Of a DNA stretch of 64,000 nucleotides, positions 47,481 through 59,770 are shown one piece after another. A program made the position numbers and the translations under genes. Source of the stretch: Sycobia sp. Sy_11 (Eukaryota; Arthropoda; Insecta; Hymenoptera; Epichrysomallidae); the NCBI GenBank assembly GCA_018907035.1, contig JACCIC010000035.1, positions 1,302,001 to 1,366,000 on the forward strand, written 5' to 3'. Numbering within the stretch: position 1 is the first letter of the stretch; each line of letters opens with the position of its first letter. Below the pieces are notes generated by a model that searched no databases, had not been told where the DNA came from, and saw only the letters and a list, made by a program, of their open reading frames with translations.

Positions 47481-48240
47481 CAGTTGAGAACTGCTAACTT
47501 AAGGCAGTATGGGAAAATTCGTGCTCTCGTTAAAAAAAGGTCCTGTAATTTTTGATTCCTTTTTAATTGTGCGACTTCCCGCGCATCGTTCAATTTTCAA
47601 ATCGACGATCCTCCGCACTCGCCAAGAGATCTGGATTCATAGAAAAGTTTTCCAAGCAAAGTTGCAATTTTATACGTGTAAAATAAAGAAACTCTTACAT
47701 TTCATAAAAATGTAAAGTATCTGCTTCGAATTCTTTTTAAAAGACAATATTTGTAAAAGCAGGACAATGCAATGAAAATCAACGTACGTGTGTTCAAATC
47801 GACTGTTTCAATATTGAATAAAAGCTATTTGAATGTGTGTTATTGGGCATTATGGGTGACATGTCGTAATCGCCCTGAATTACTATTATGATGATTTACA
47901 AGAGACTAAAAATACCATTACAAGTAATTGCAAACGTTGTCTAAATCAAACAGACGGGAAAAACATATTTAAATGATGATATCTGATTTTCTACAAATAG
48001 GTTTTCCCTTTCAATAGATTTACTCTACTTCAGTTATTTCTACAGCTGAAACAGAATTTTTCAACGTTCAATTATATTCATTTTCATCAACGATCTATCG
48101 CATTACGGTTTTACGGCGATCGAAAATCTCAACTGATATTTTTAAATCTCCCGAATCCTAGGTTATCGGCTTCAAACGACTGGCGGCCTATATATTTCGT
48201 ATTTGCCAATGCAAGTATTTACCTGTAATTACACGTTTGC
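47481..48240. other. AT-rich DNA
   Basis: No supported gene. A 68-codon plus-strand frame at 47,509-47,715 has a mixed composition but no motif, splice or poly(A) support. Confidence 0.45.
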
Positions 48241-48880
48241 CGGGCCGACTTACATGTGAATTCGGTAAACACCCTTCCGCGGGAGGAAGGGGTATGTATC
48301 TGGAGCCCAGGAGCAGCCGAGCATCGTAACATAACGATTCGCGTGAAATGGAAAAGAAGTTAAATTACACAAGCGCGCGTCGCGTGATTGTTTAACGGAC
48401 GAGAATGCTTATTTACGCTCGCGCGGGCGCGCGCGCGCGCGCGAAATTCCCTCCCCACCCCCTCTGCCGTCCTCCCCCACCATCGACTGGCTGCGCCGCC
48501 GTGAATTAGTGAATCGTCGTCGTTCGAGCCGCCGACAGCGCCTTGCGCGCGCGCGCCGCGTTTCGTCAGCCGGAACAATTTGTTTAACCGCAGCGCAGCG
48601 CGAGTCTCGCGCGAGCCCCAGCACCGATTGTTTTGCAATAGGCCGCTGAAATGATTGCCCGAAAACGCGGCTCCTACCCGCGCAGTCAGGCCTAGAACGC
48701 GCTCCATTCTATAGACCTCTCTCTCCCTATCTCTCTCACTCTCCCTCTCGCCCCTCTCCACTCCGTACCCGATGGGCACGGGCGGTCGTTCCCCGTGTCT
48801 CTGAGCCACCCCCTCCTCCTCCTCGACCCATCGCTCTTTCACTAATATTAATTACTTTTTACCGCCGTGTCGTAATAACT
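48241..48880. other. GC-rich block
   Basis: CpG-rich DNA with alternating GC runs at about 48,420-48,443 and 48,545-48,556, and a CT-rich stretch at 48,716-48,750. Frames are GC artefacts. Confidence 0.5.
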
Positions 48881-49440
48881 AGTCATTTATGGCCGGAGTT
48901 AAGTCTCTATTTGGCTGAAACAATTGCTTTATCCTGAAGGTGTAATTGGATAAATTTATGCAACTTCATTATGGATGTACAATAATGTATTTTTCTGTTA
49001 CTTCTGAAAAACAACTCCGTGTATATCGTACGGTACGGTGCGTTGATAGAATCTTCAATTGCGCGCGATTCAGGTGTTTTTATATTTAATAATGTAATCG
49101 TATTAGTCACTGCTTCTATTTTCGAAGTTCCTGCACAAAAATTGATTTAAAATTTCATTTATTTTGAATAACAAAAAAATATTATTCCGTGGTACATTGC
49201 TTTAAGATAGTAGTTGCGTAAAAACGTTGTAAAATTACATCAAACGGACACTCGTTTCGATTGAATTCTTGGACTAAATCATTGGATGTTGTGGAGCACC
49301 GCTTTGTAGGTCAGTTAGTAAAAGCCGCGAGCTTAATAAAACCACAACGGAGCAGAACGAGACATTTACGCCTCCCAACGAGGCATTAGGGGCATTGGGA
49401 ATTTTTTTCAATTTTTCTAATGTAATGAGGTTAAACAAGG
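48881..49440. other. AT-rich DNA with a weak minus-strand frame
   Basis: A 67-codon minus-strand frame at 48,907-49,110 has a moderately protein-like mix (KTPESRAIEDSINAPYRTIY) but contains two internal TTTCAG words and no supporting context. I leave it uncalled as a gene. Confidence 0.3.
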
Positions 49441-49950
49441 ATGTGCCGGAGCGGAAGATCGATCGTCGCCCGCGACGACGACTACGGCCGCGCAGGCACA
49501 TCCACCTGCGTGCCATCGCATGATTTATGCCGTTATCGCGTTTTTAATTAGCATAAGAAAAATTAGACGTCGATGCGGCTTTTAGTGCCGGAGCCGGGTC
49601 GGGCGCGAGCAGCCCGTGCGCCAGCCGCCGAGCCAGGGGAATTTTCACACATAACTCACTGTCGAAGCGGAAGGGGCGCGACGGCGACCCTGCGCCCCGT
49701 GTTGGACCAATGGGGGGGGGGGCTGCGCGGCGTCCTCGCCGTCGCCCTCGGCCGCGAGGAAGTCGCCTCGATCCGAGGGCAGCGCGACCCACCCCACCGA
49801 TGGCGCCCGCTGCATATCCGCACATAATGCGTCGAGAGCCCGGGGCGCCGCGGAAGCGGTGACGAGCGCCGCCACGGTCCCCGGAAGCCCTGGACCGAGC
49901 CGCTAGCCTCGATTCCGGCACGCGTGAGCGCCGGTCTTTGGCCGTCTGTT
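49441..49950. other. GC-rich block
   Basis: Short CpG-rich island with a poly(G) run at about 49,713-49,722 and a TTAATTAG homeodomain-type word near 49,545. Frames on both strands overlap and are Arg/Ala/Pro-rich artefacts. Confidence 0.5.
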
Positions 49951-51744
49951 CTTATTCAATGCCGAGCTTTGTTTCAAAATATTGTAAACGTAGGGCAATA
50001 AACGATAAGAGACTTAATTAATTCCTGAAACCATTGTGATTGCTTTCATGTTTAATGATTTTTTGTATGTCAAAGCTCGCGATCTATACTGAGTTTCTTA
50101 AACCCTTCCTCTCAGATACAAGTTTGAATTCGTGTATATGAGAGATATATAAACTCAAAGAATGATTCGATGCGAGCAAATTGAAGCGGACACACATATT
50201 TTACGTGAAAGCAATTAATTGTATAAATATTTATAAAAAATATTGTTTATTAGAGAACATTTGTTTAGATTTTACTTAAATATCAATTGTTATTAATTTT
50301 TAACTTCCAAAAAATAAATGAAATTATCTAAGAGTATGCAATTAATGCACACATATTGTTATAATACTTAAATATTCACTTAACTTAAGTTCATAAAATA
50401 TCACATTTGGGAGAAATCTGTAAAAAACACAAGTATTTTAATGCATAAATTTTTATTTTCATTTTCTATTTTTCATATTGATTATTAAAGATATTCTCTA
50501 ACGCAATTTTCAGTGTCTCTTCAATTACAATGTTTTTTCCCAATTTTTTTCACATCGTCGATCAGTGGACAAAAATATGTAGAATATTCTACGATTATTT
50601 GAATTACGAATTTGGATTACAGTGTATAAAAGCCAGAGCTTTGATAGAAAAAATTCAAGACCTTATAGATTAAGCTCTTATAATCGAAAAAGAATCATTA
50701 AATGTTGTTGTATACCCGTGTAACACAAAATTTTTGATCGTTTATTTCACGTTTGCGCCGATCCTATGATATATGCTTAATTTGCTTGTTATTCGAATTC
50801 TCGACGTCTCGAGCCCGTATATTTTAAATTTTTATTCAAAATCCTTGGGCACTGGCAGATATATTATGACCAACGGCTGAAAAATCAAATAAACATTCGG
50901 CTTTATTTTGATTTATTTTCAAATTTTACAATAAGTTTTATATTTATTATTGTTGGTATACAATTTTCCGAGTTCGAATTCGTGCGATTTTTTGAAAATA
51001 CTTCATGCATATTTTTATCCGGATTATTGTATTAATTCATTTTGTTTTATTTGCTTTATAAATACACGATTTATAAAAAAATATACTTAATTATGATTAA
51101 CAAACTTATAATATTATATATAACCGTATTGGTATATCTATTAGTAAAATAATATAAAGGAAATAGATTAATTTATTAAGTTTCTTGTCCGTAAAAGGTA
51201 ATAAAATTCCAACATCGAACAAAAATAACTGTTTGTGAAGTGAGTAAATTCTTCAATTTATTTTTTATCGTCATTTTATCATCGTTATTATGTTCAAATA
51301 GTACGAATGATTCAAATCATAAGATTCATTTCTATTTTAATTTGTAAATGTATGATATATAATCCCTATGTACATCGGCAAAGCAGTACAATAAGCTCAA
51401 TATTACATCTGTTGTCTCAATGCGTTTCTTGCCGAGTCGAAGCTTTAATTAAGGACCGTAGACCACCCATAATCATAAAAAGTCTATCTGGGGTCGATGC
51501 CCTTTTACCACTCCCAAAGTCGCTTCGGGATCTGTGCCGCGGGTTCACGTTGCGACAATAGAGACGTGCTCGTGCACAGTCTCTTACGTAGAACTGCTTT
51601 ACTTTCTAAACTTCTTTTGAAATCAAAACAGAATAAAGTCCTTCTGACATGCCAGTCTAGACACTGGTACAAGAAAATTAATAAAATTACATTAAAATTA
51701 CTGAAGCTAGACAAACGCGCAGGCGATGATGCACTCTTATATAC

Positions 51745-51796
<52 letters not shown>

Positions 51797-52900
51797 ATGT
51801 GTGTGTGTGTGTGTGTGTGTGTATGCATGTATGTATGTATGTATGTATGTATGTATAAATAAATAAGAGGTTAAACAAGCATTATCATCATTGCAGTTGA
51901 CGAATTTCCGTAAAATATTCTCGTTTTCGGCAGAAAAAAAAATTCGTCCCAAGACGCATGGAGTGCAATTACTTGAATGATTATAAATTTCATAAAGATA
52001 CACTCGCGAAATTTCCGCTTAGCGGATTCAACGGGGCAAAAGTTTACGTTGCGGCCGCACGCAATTGAAATTATCGCCAAAACGCAATATGTTTACGGAA
52101 ATTGCATATAAGTGCGTGTGTGCATTTTTCTTACGAAACCCGCGCTCGGGCACTGAGCAAATAATGTTTATTATTTCACGCACCGGGCACGGCGGAACGT
52201 GTACACACTTTAAATGTGCAAGCGGTTTTGCACGAAATCGAATTAAATAATTCTTTGAAGATTTTCGTTCCTTATCCGCGTGCAGGAAATCCACTTATTT
52301 TGCCTTTTCCACTTTGTTTGTATATTAATATATGTAGAGTGCATAATTATGATTATATGAAATACTATATGATCCATAAGGCTCGGCTGAATACAGAATT
52401 TGCTGACCTATTTTGCTCGACGCGAATGTGTGCGCTCGTCGCTCTGCTTCAAATAAAGTTTTATTTAACTTGATCATTTTCAATCTAAATATATATTCCA
52501 TCAGCTATTGTGTATCAACGGTACTTTTATTAATCAAACTGTTCAACGTTTGCACGCATTTGGAAATAAACTTTGATTGATAAACGATCAGCAGCGAAAT
52601 GCACGAATGGAATTGTAGTTAGTTTCAAAATTAAGATGATTGTATGTGACGAAAAAATTTAGTAAAAGAATATTGTTTGTATTTAACAATCTGCGTTATC
52701 TAGAATATTAATATAATAGAAATTGAAAATAATCGAGGAAGCACTTCTCGATAAAGTTTGTAAAAATGATTGAATAATTAATCGACTCACACAAATCCGT
52801 AAAGACATCATATAATAATCATATTTGAACAAAGAAATGTATGAAAATCGAAAGCTAAATCAAAAGAATCTGCATAGAAAGCAAACGAACGACAGGTTGT
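49951..52900. other. Long AT-rich block
   Basis: Nearly 3 kb of AT-rich DNA with one large compound microsatellite. A plus-strand 84-codon frame at 51,307-51,561 ends in a Leu/Pro/Lys/Arg stretch (LLPLPKSLRDLCRGF) and has an AATAAA at 51,632-51,637, but its first half is low complexity and no domain is clear. No other feature. Confidence 0.5.
51739..51856. repeat. TA-TG-TATG compound microsatellite
   Basis: About 118 bases: a TA array, then TG, then about eight TATG units. Order and composition match the array at 27,101-27,166 in part. Confidence 0.95.
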
Positions 52901-53360
52901 TATAAAAGTGTTTAGTCAGAAAGAATTGGAGGAAGCGTCAGGCGACAGACTCGCCTCGTGACTGAATGAGCGACTGCCCCCTCCCCCACATGACAAGTGG
53001 CCTGAATTTCTAATAATAACGAGCAGGGCGGACGCGAATCTAAAGGGATCACCTGTGGGATGCAACGCTTGGTCGGGATCGAACGCGTTCATACTACGTG
53101 TGCGCGGCTGAGGATCGAGCATTCATTGTACAAGTCGCCTCCACAGCTTGGATTCCGCGAATGCGAACTACTTTTAATATCCCCCGTATAATAATTGCCT
53201 ATTGCCCAGCTATATCTATATTCACGTGACTCGCGAGCGGTGTTATGTGTCGCCCGCGTAATGCGAAATACGAATCCAACTATATGGTCAGTCTCTGTCC
53301 TACATCTCCTCGATTTCACCGAGTGGTTATGAATTACAGAGCCGTACTAGCAAGGTATAT

Positions 53361-53419
<59 letters not shown>
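53361..53419. repeat. TA microsatellite
   Basis: About 27 TA units with one ACAT interruption at the start. Confidence 0.95.
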
Positions 53420-53421
<2 letters not shown>

Positions 53422-54024
53422 TAGCAACATTACAATAAAACTCAATGTACTCTCTTTGTATTGAACGGCACGTGCTGAAAAAATGTACAGATCGATCGTC
53501 GATGTACATCGCGGATGGCATATGTATATACATATATATATATCGCCATCGAGTCTGGCAAATTTCAATCGACACAATACACCAACAACAATCGAGCGTT
53601 GATTTTTAAAAGCCCGATATAGGAAATCGAGTTTTCGTAAATAACGACGTTTCATTTATTACCTGAGGTGTGTAATATATATATATATATATATACGATT
53701 TTTTGCGCGGCGCTCCTTCCTGCGTGAGCGCGCGCGCGCCGCTCGCACTTGATTTACAAAACTTTTCGGAAAATTCTAAGAAGGACCAAGTCAAAAGTCA
53801 GGGAAGTTATAATACGGCCGAGAGAAAAAAAGAAATTCAGAGTGCTGCGCACGAAGTGCGAGAGGAGAGTCGCGAAGCGCCACGGCCGTTTTGCAACGCG
53901 CGAGCGCGTTTTTTTGCCATCAACAATAACGCTCGCCGGCCGACTGTATTCTCGAGAAATCGGGAGTAATAATAATTCTCGGAGAGTGTCGTTTGTAATG
54001 CATAACAGAGCGACGGACGTGCAT

Positions 54025-54067
54025 GTGTGTGTGTGTGTGTGTGTGCGTGCGTGTGTGTGCGCGCGCG
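54025..54067. repeat. GT-GC alternating repeat
   Basis: GT units change into GTGC and CG units, an alternating purine-pyrimidine tract of about 43 bases. Confidence 0.92.
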
Positions 54068-54454
54068 TCTGGCTGAGCGTACGCGTCCGTGAATGTGTGC
54101 CGCGGGCGCAGAGCCCGGCCACTGCCGCCTCTCGGCTACTTTGCGGCGGTTGCGCGCTGCCTCCTCGAGGCGCGCGAGATGCAGGAGCCGGTGGGCGCGT
54201 GTGCGCTCGACGGGACTCGTTCTCGATTTAATCGGTTATGCTATATCGTATACGAGCGTTGCTCCATATCGCGCGTCGCGTCGCGTGTCGTTCTCGGCCC
54301 TCATGTAGCATCCTGGCCGGGAGACCGGGGGGGACCTGCGGTGTACTTAAGCCGGAAATGCTTATGCGAGTGTGCTTGGATCTGTCGAATCGAAGCGCGA
54401 GAGTATCAGCCTTTCATTTTCGATTTTCAATGCTGCTGCGTCCTCCTCTCCCTC

Positions 54455-54458
<4 letters not shown>

Positions 54459-54494
<36 letters not shown>
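54459..54494. repeat. CT microsatellite
   Basis: About 18 CT units. Confidence 0.95.
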
Positions 54495-54497
<3 letters not shown>

Positions 54498-54707
54498 CTC
54501 TCCTTCTATACATCTATGCATGTATATAGCTTCTCCTGTTTCTGTATTCTCATTCAGAACTTCATTTGAATAATAAAGAATGGAGAAATAAATCGATTTG
54601 TTATGAGACGCGTGGTGTTGTCGATTCGTATGTGTAAGACTCCGAGGATGTTCAGACTTTTCTGTATATCTGTCTCTTTTTTCATTGTCCTATGGTTATA
54701 AAACGTA

Positions 54708-54710
<3 letters not shown>

Positions 54711-54766
<56 letters not shown>
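54711..54766. repeat. TA microsatellite, first of a pair
   Basis: Twenty-eight TA units; a second array starts 60 bases on. Confidence 0.96.
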
Positions 54767-54774
<8 letters not shown>

Positions 54775-54823
54775 ATCAGTTTGTCCCTACGAAATTCCGA
54801 AATTTATCCCTTTGTTCTTTTAT

Positions 54824-54826
<3 letters not shown>

Positions 54827-54879
<53 letters not shown>
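54827..54879. repeat. TA microsatellite, second of a pair
   Basis: About 26 TA units. Because TA is self-complementary, this array can pair with the one at 54,711 as well as with itself. Confidence 0.96.
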
Positions 54880-54882
<3 letters not shown>

Positions 54883-55288
54883 ATACCTCTTTACTATTTG
54901 TCCTGATGATTGTAAAACTATCCAAGTGTTATATATACCTACTTATTTAATTATATAATTTATTATTAAATATATTTGACTAAACGAGCAACTAAGAATA
55001 TATCATAATTATACCAATATTATTGAAATATATTTACACAATATTATGATAATTGTTAAGTTTAGTCTGGGTCAGCAGACGTTTAATTTTGAAAGTAGTA
55101 GAAGCCACAAAGTAATAGGGTTACTTCGAAACTTATTGTAATAATCTCGAGCGTTGAACAAAAAAAGGAAGGGATCGTACGACAGCTCGTTCAATAGCAC
55201 AGTTGAAAAAAGGGGTTCGAGATCGTAGGCCTTAGCTCTCGCGCTTTGAATGCGTACTCGCACTCATCCCTTCAATAACGTACAAAGG

Positions 55289-55291
<3 letters not shown>

Positions 55292-55344
<53 letters not shown>
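55292..55344. repeat. TA microsatellite
   Basis: About 26 TA units, followed by a short degenerate tail. Confidence 0.96.
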
Positions 55345-55350
<6 letters not shown>

Positions 55351-56859
55351 CAGATATATATACAATGTGTAATCTGGTGTAATGTATATATATTCATATT
55401 AACACTTTTCATATCTGATGGAACGGAAAATAAGACAAATATATTTTAATTTATTTTTAATTTAATTTAGTTTAGTTTTCAATATATTTGACAGTTTTAG
55501 CAAATATATTTTTAACTTACTTAAGATAGTTATAGCCGCATAGTTTTGATTATATGAAAACTTTATATGTTTTGGTATTCTCCGATATATAAAGTTTAGG
55601 CCATGGTTAAATTTGTCAAATTTCCATCGACCGATAAAATATTCTATATCTATTTAAATTAATTATTCATTTAAAATGATAAAATGTATAAAAACTGCTG
55701 ATTGTATTGAGAAAACGTTTCGAATTAATTCCAAATAAAAGTTATTTTTTAATTATATACTGTAGAAATCACTGTATACCGTTTGCCAGAGATGCGTATG
55801 GTTTGACAAAGAAACTTACTTTCGAATTTGAAAGTCAAATTATTATATATGTTATAATATAATAGAAAGAGTTAATATATTATAATGAAGTTAAAAGGAG
55901 TAGATAATTACTTTCAATTATTACTATCGTCGGTATATGCGAGTCAAAATGTATTTTTTCCAATATCGAGACTAGGAATAAATTATGAGCATATTATTGT
56001 ATATAAGATGATCACGACAAATATGTCAAATAAAAAATTTATTCCCTATTAAAGTCAATAAGTATACGATGTTTTGCTAGTAAAATCTATATCATCCTCT
56101 GAATAATGCATTACATTTAAATAGTACATCTGCACTCGTTCCACATATATTTAAAAGAAAATTATCTCCTCTGTTCTGCATTAATCTATAATTGTACCAA
56201 TAGCTTGTACATTGCACTTGCATCGATGTAAAACCGATGCCACAGTCAAATGCTATATGAATATAGATTAGAACGAAAATGGAAATTTCGATATGAAATA
56301 TATTCGAAACAGTCTAGAAAACTGGAGCAAGCGCGGTTCAACCGATACGATCCGACTATTTCCCTAATACATGTCATTGCATAAGAATTTTCCAATTCTA
56401 TTTTATTCTCGAAACGATAAAGTATTCTTACCACACCATTCGACGTATCTCTCAATTTCAATAATAAAACAGCCAGAACGAGCACATATGTTGCCCCTTG
56501 CACTTCCACCGCTTCCCCCGTCGTGCCGCCTGCTCTCGCCCCATCGAATGATCATCCGGGCAGCTTTAAGCCCTGCTACGATGGACTTGTCTACGACTCC
56601 CCAACCACCCCCTCGCCCCCCTCCCCCCGCGCCACGAGAAAGTTCACGCCGAGGTCGGCGCAGCGACGCGCGAGACCGTGAGTTAGGCGCAGGGGCGCCC
56701 AGCATCCGCGTAGTCACCCTCTTTTCCGATCACATCCCGTTGAAGTCACCGATACTTCCAATACACCGCGACCCGCTCGGCCGCATCGCCCCCCGTCGAT
56801 GCCGAAACGAGAGCGACGCAGAGGGAGAGAGAGAGAGGGGGAGAGACGGGGAGCGCGGC

Positions 56860-56887
56860 CAGCAGCAGCAGCAGCAGCAGCATCAGC
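56860..56887. repeat. CAG trinucleotide repeat
   Basis: Seven uninterrupted CAG units then CAT CAG. One plus-strand frame reads it as poly-Gln, another as poly-Ala/Ser; neither frame is otherwise convincing. Confidence 0.93.
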
Positions 56888-57494
56888 AATGCCGGTAGCG
56901 GTGGCGGATCCGCGGGGGGCGCGAGGGGAGCGCGGCGGCGGAGGGGCGGTCGAAGCCGCTCCGCCGCTCGGGAGGGGATGCCACCCCCGCGCTCTGCGAC
57001 GCCGCGGCCGCCCAGACTCGCGCGCCGGCCGCGAGGCGGCGCCACGCCACGGCGCGCCACGCTCTCCCTTTTCGTCCGTGGGCAGCGCCGGCCGCCGTGG
57101 ACCGCGGGGGCGGCGGGCGGGGGAGGGCGCGCCGATCCCCTCCCTCCCCCCCACCCCCCTCCACCCGGGGCCTCGCGGGGCTGCCGGGCCCCGGGGAGCC
57201 TCGAGGCCCCGCGGTCCGAGAGCGCGGTCCGCGGGACAATACTTTCGCCGCGGGGTTGGAAAGCGCGCGAGCGCCGACAGCACCGAGGGATGACTGCCGA
57301 GGGCTGCGGCGGCGGGCGCGCGCTCCGCTTAGTCTCGGTCGGGACGCAGGCCTAGCAGGAGTCCGAGGCGGGACGAACACGCGCGCGCGCGGCTCCCGAG
57401 CTGTGGCGCAGAATCACGCCGCTATCACGAGCACGAGCCGCACGACGCAGCGCCAGCGGACCAGGGCAGATCGTCGCGGAGCATCGACGGAGTG

Positions 57495-57526
57495 GTCGTC
57501 GTCGCCGTCGTCGTCGTCGTCGTCGC
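57495..57526. repeat. GTC trinucleotide repeat
   Basis: About ten GTC units with one GCC. Confidence 0.9.
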
Positions 57527-57800
57527 GGGATCGCCCCGTGCTCACCAGGCAGTACGTAGTAGTTCGTCCCCGTTTACGCCGACGGAGTGGTGCGCCCGAT
57601 GGGCAGGGACGGGAGGGGGAGAGGGCTGGGGGAGGCGCGCGCAAACGGAGAAGCGGACGGAGGCATGGCTCGGGTTAGAGAAGGAGTGAATGACAGTGCG
57701 ACGACTCGCTAGGGAGCGGGGCGGGAGGGAGGGGGGCATTGGTGGAGGTGAGCGGACGAGCGGCAGGTAGTGAGGGGGGGATGGATTCGGTTAACCAGTG

Positions 57801-58390
57801 AATGTGTTTGTGTGCAAAAACTGCGGATTTGAAATTCGAATTTGTTTTTTATTTCTCTTCTCGCATTCTACGGCTGCTCCACTGCACTTCTGACAGTTCA
57901 ACAGATTTACGCCTCGTATGCAAATATCTGTTGTTGTCCCTCGCTTTAACGCGACTTACGTTATTATTTGTTTTTACTGTACATTGTAAATATAAATTTC
58001 TTATATATATGTGTGTCTGTATGTATACAAGTTTTCTTATATTTAGACTTTCAGAAAATTAATGAAATTTCTATCAAAAGCCAAAGAGGAGACTAAAAAT
58101 TTTTCCATATATTTTCATTCTAAATTGTTTAATGATTTTACTGATAGTAGATATAACATTGACAGTTGCAAATGGTCTGATATAAAAATAAGTTGGATAT
58201 CAAATCATATGCATAAATTATTGATATTTCGTCAGCTTTGAAATAAATATTTAGAGTGACAGAATAATAAAATTTTACAGTGTTCTGATAAATAGGCATA
58301 CGTGAAAATAGGTTTTTAAATTAATACGCTGTCGTAATTCATTTTTAGGCTTGACAAATGATATACTATTAATGAGTTTGCGGTAAACAA
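57801..58390. other. AT-rich DNA
   Basis: No supported gene. The 86-codon plus-strand frame at 57,802-58,062 is hydrophobic and Cys/Leu-rich with no clear signal peptide or domain. Confidence 0.45.
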
Positions 58391-59415
58391 AACCTCGGTA
58401 TTACACGACACGGCCGAAAAGAGTGGGCTAATTACGCAGCTACATACAAGTGACCATTATCATGAAAAGTGCGAGACTGCGGAGCCAAAGCGAGGAAGGG
58501 TCGGTCGTGGAAGAAAGGCAACATAGCTCAAAGTGACACGCTTTAAAATCACGAAACCGAGCTTCGAAAGTAATCCCGATCGAGGAGGAGTAGGGAGAGA
58601 AGAAAGGAAAGAGAGAGAGAGAGAGAGAGAGACAGAGATAGGGATGACGGGAGAGCCAGCAAAGACATCCCATCGAACGTTTGCGGCGTTTCGCGCGGTG
58701 AAAACGTAAACCCCTCCCCCCTGCTCCTCTATTCCTCTCTCCCTTCTTATGTGGCTCACGTAGGCCAGCGAGCACACGCGCGCCGCGCGCGTCTTTGATA
58801 CTCGTCGCCCCGCTCCCCTCCTCTCGTCGCCCCTTCGCGCAGCCGATGGCGCTCGCGAGCCGGCCGCGCGACACGCGCGTTATTACTAGGGGAGAGGACG
58901 GGCGAGTCGCTCGGACGCCTCGGACGGATTTCGCGGGGCTCGATGATTTTTATCGGCTTTCGTGACTCGAAAGGGAATCGCGGCGGCGCTGCTCCGCTCT
59001 GCCGGCCGCGACGACGCCGACTCGGATCACCTAGAAAATCAGGGAGATCAAACGTACCTCCACCGCGTGTACATAAATCTATGCTCGCACGGGCATTTGG
59101 TCTATTCCGTCTTCTTCTTTTCTTAATTTTTTTTTTTCTTTTTTTTCCAAAAATCAATCTTACCCGTATGTTTATATACAGGCCCGATACTTTTCATGCA
59201 AATGTGTAACGTCGGCTCGCGCGTGTGACGGTTTTTTTAACGAGCTGCTAGCGAACATGTGTAGCGGTGCGTCTTGAACTATTACAAATTCAAAGGTATA
59301 CGTACTAATGGAGCTCTTCTGATTGAATTTTTTTCGGTTGAATGGGATTTCTTTTTGCGAAGCAGTTCGAACACGTTCTAAGAATACGAAAAGCCAACGA
59401 TGTCTCATTGTTGTT

Positions 59416-59467
59416 CTTATTATTATTATTATTATTATTATCATTGCTATCATTATTATTATTATTA
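59416..59467. repeat. TTA trinucleotide repeat
   Basis: About 16 TTA/ATT units with one CATTGCTATC interruption. It yields Leu, Asn or Ile runs in different frames. Confidence 0.92.
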
Positions 59468-59708
59468 GTGTTATTACGTGCAGAAATCAAAGTTGAATCG
59501 CGGATGACGCTCACACATGTACGTATGTAATATCACCATAGCTCGTATCCTTGACTGTACCGTGTATATATATATACGACGGATACTTTAGCATTTATCT
59601 CGTGGCGGGGCGAGGAGGGGTGTGCCGGAGAGCGGTCAATCAACTCATCTCGCACTCTATATACTCGCATAAAGAGGCAAGAACCTTTGCAACGATAACA
59701 GTATATGT

Positions 59709-59712
<4 letters not shown>

Positions 59713-59766
<54 letters not shown>
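59713..59766. repeat. GA microsatellite
   Basis: About 27 GA units. Confidence 0.97.

Positions 59767-59770
<4 letters not shown>

Larger units (their letters stand above)
52901..54560. other. GC-rich block with TA, GT and CT arrays
   Basis: GC-rich at 52,920-53,330 and 53,700-54,420, with an AT-rich centre. GAATAATAAAG and AAATAAA words at about 54,567-54,592 could be poly(A) signals on the plus strand, but I see no coding exon that would use them. Frames here are repeat or GC artefacts. Confidence 0.45.
54561..56480. other. AT-rich block with three TA arrays
   Basis: AT-rich DNA holding three TA arrays within 640 bases. The remainder to 56,480 has no supported gene. An 87-codon minus-strand frame at 56,246-56,509 lacks any motif. 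Confidence 0.5.
56481..57800. other. CpG-island-like block, possible promoter or first exon
   Basis: The most GC- and CpG-rich 1.3 kb of the window, with very sharp edges to AT-rich DNA. It includes a CAG repeat (56,860-56,887) and a GTC repeat (57,495-57,526). Near the 3' edge a donor-like GAG|GTGAGC lies at 57,745-57,753, so the block could hold a plus-strand 5' exon. Frames of 100-190 codons exist in five or six frames and share the same Arg/Pro/Ala/Gly bias, so none can be chosen. I infer an island promoter, but there is no TATA box or clear initiator. Confidence 0.35.

Noticed and set aside
51307..51561. SOCS-box-like ending (LPLPKSLRDLCRGF)
   Set aside because: The order of the Leu-Cys-Arg and Leu-Pro-Leu-Pro parts is the reverse of a SOCS box, and the upstream half of the frame shows no partner domain.
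56714..57283. 189-codon minus-strand frame in the CpG-rich block
   Set aside because: Comparable frames exist on both strands over the same bases with the same Arg/Pro/Gly/Ala bias, so stop scarcity explains them.
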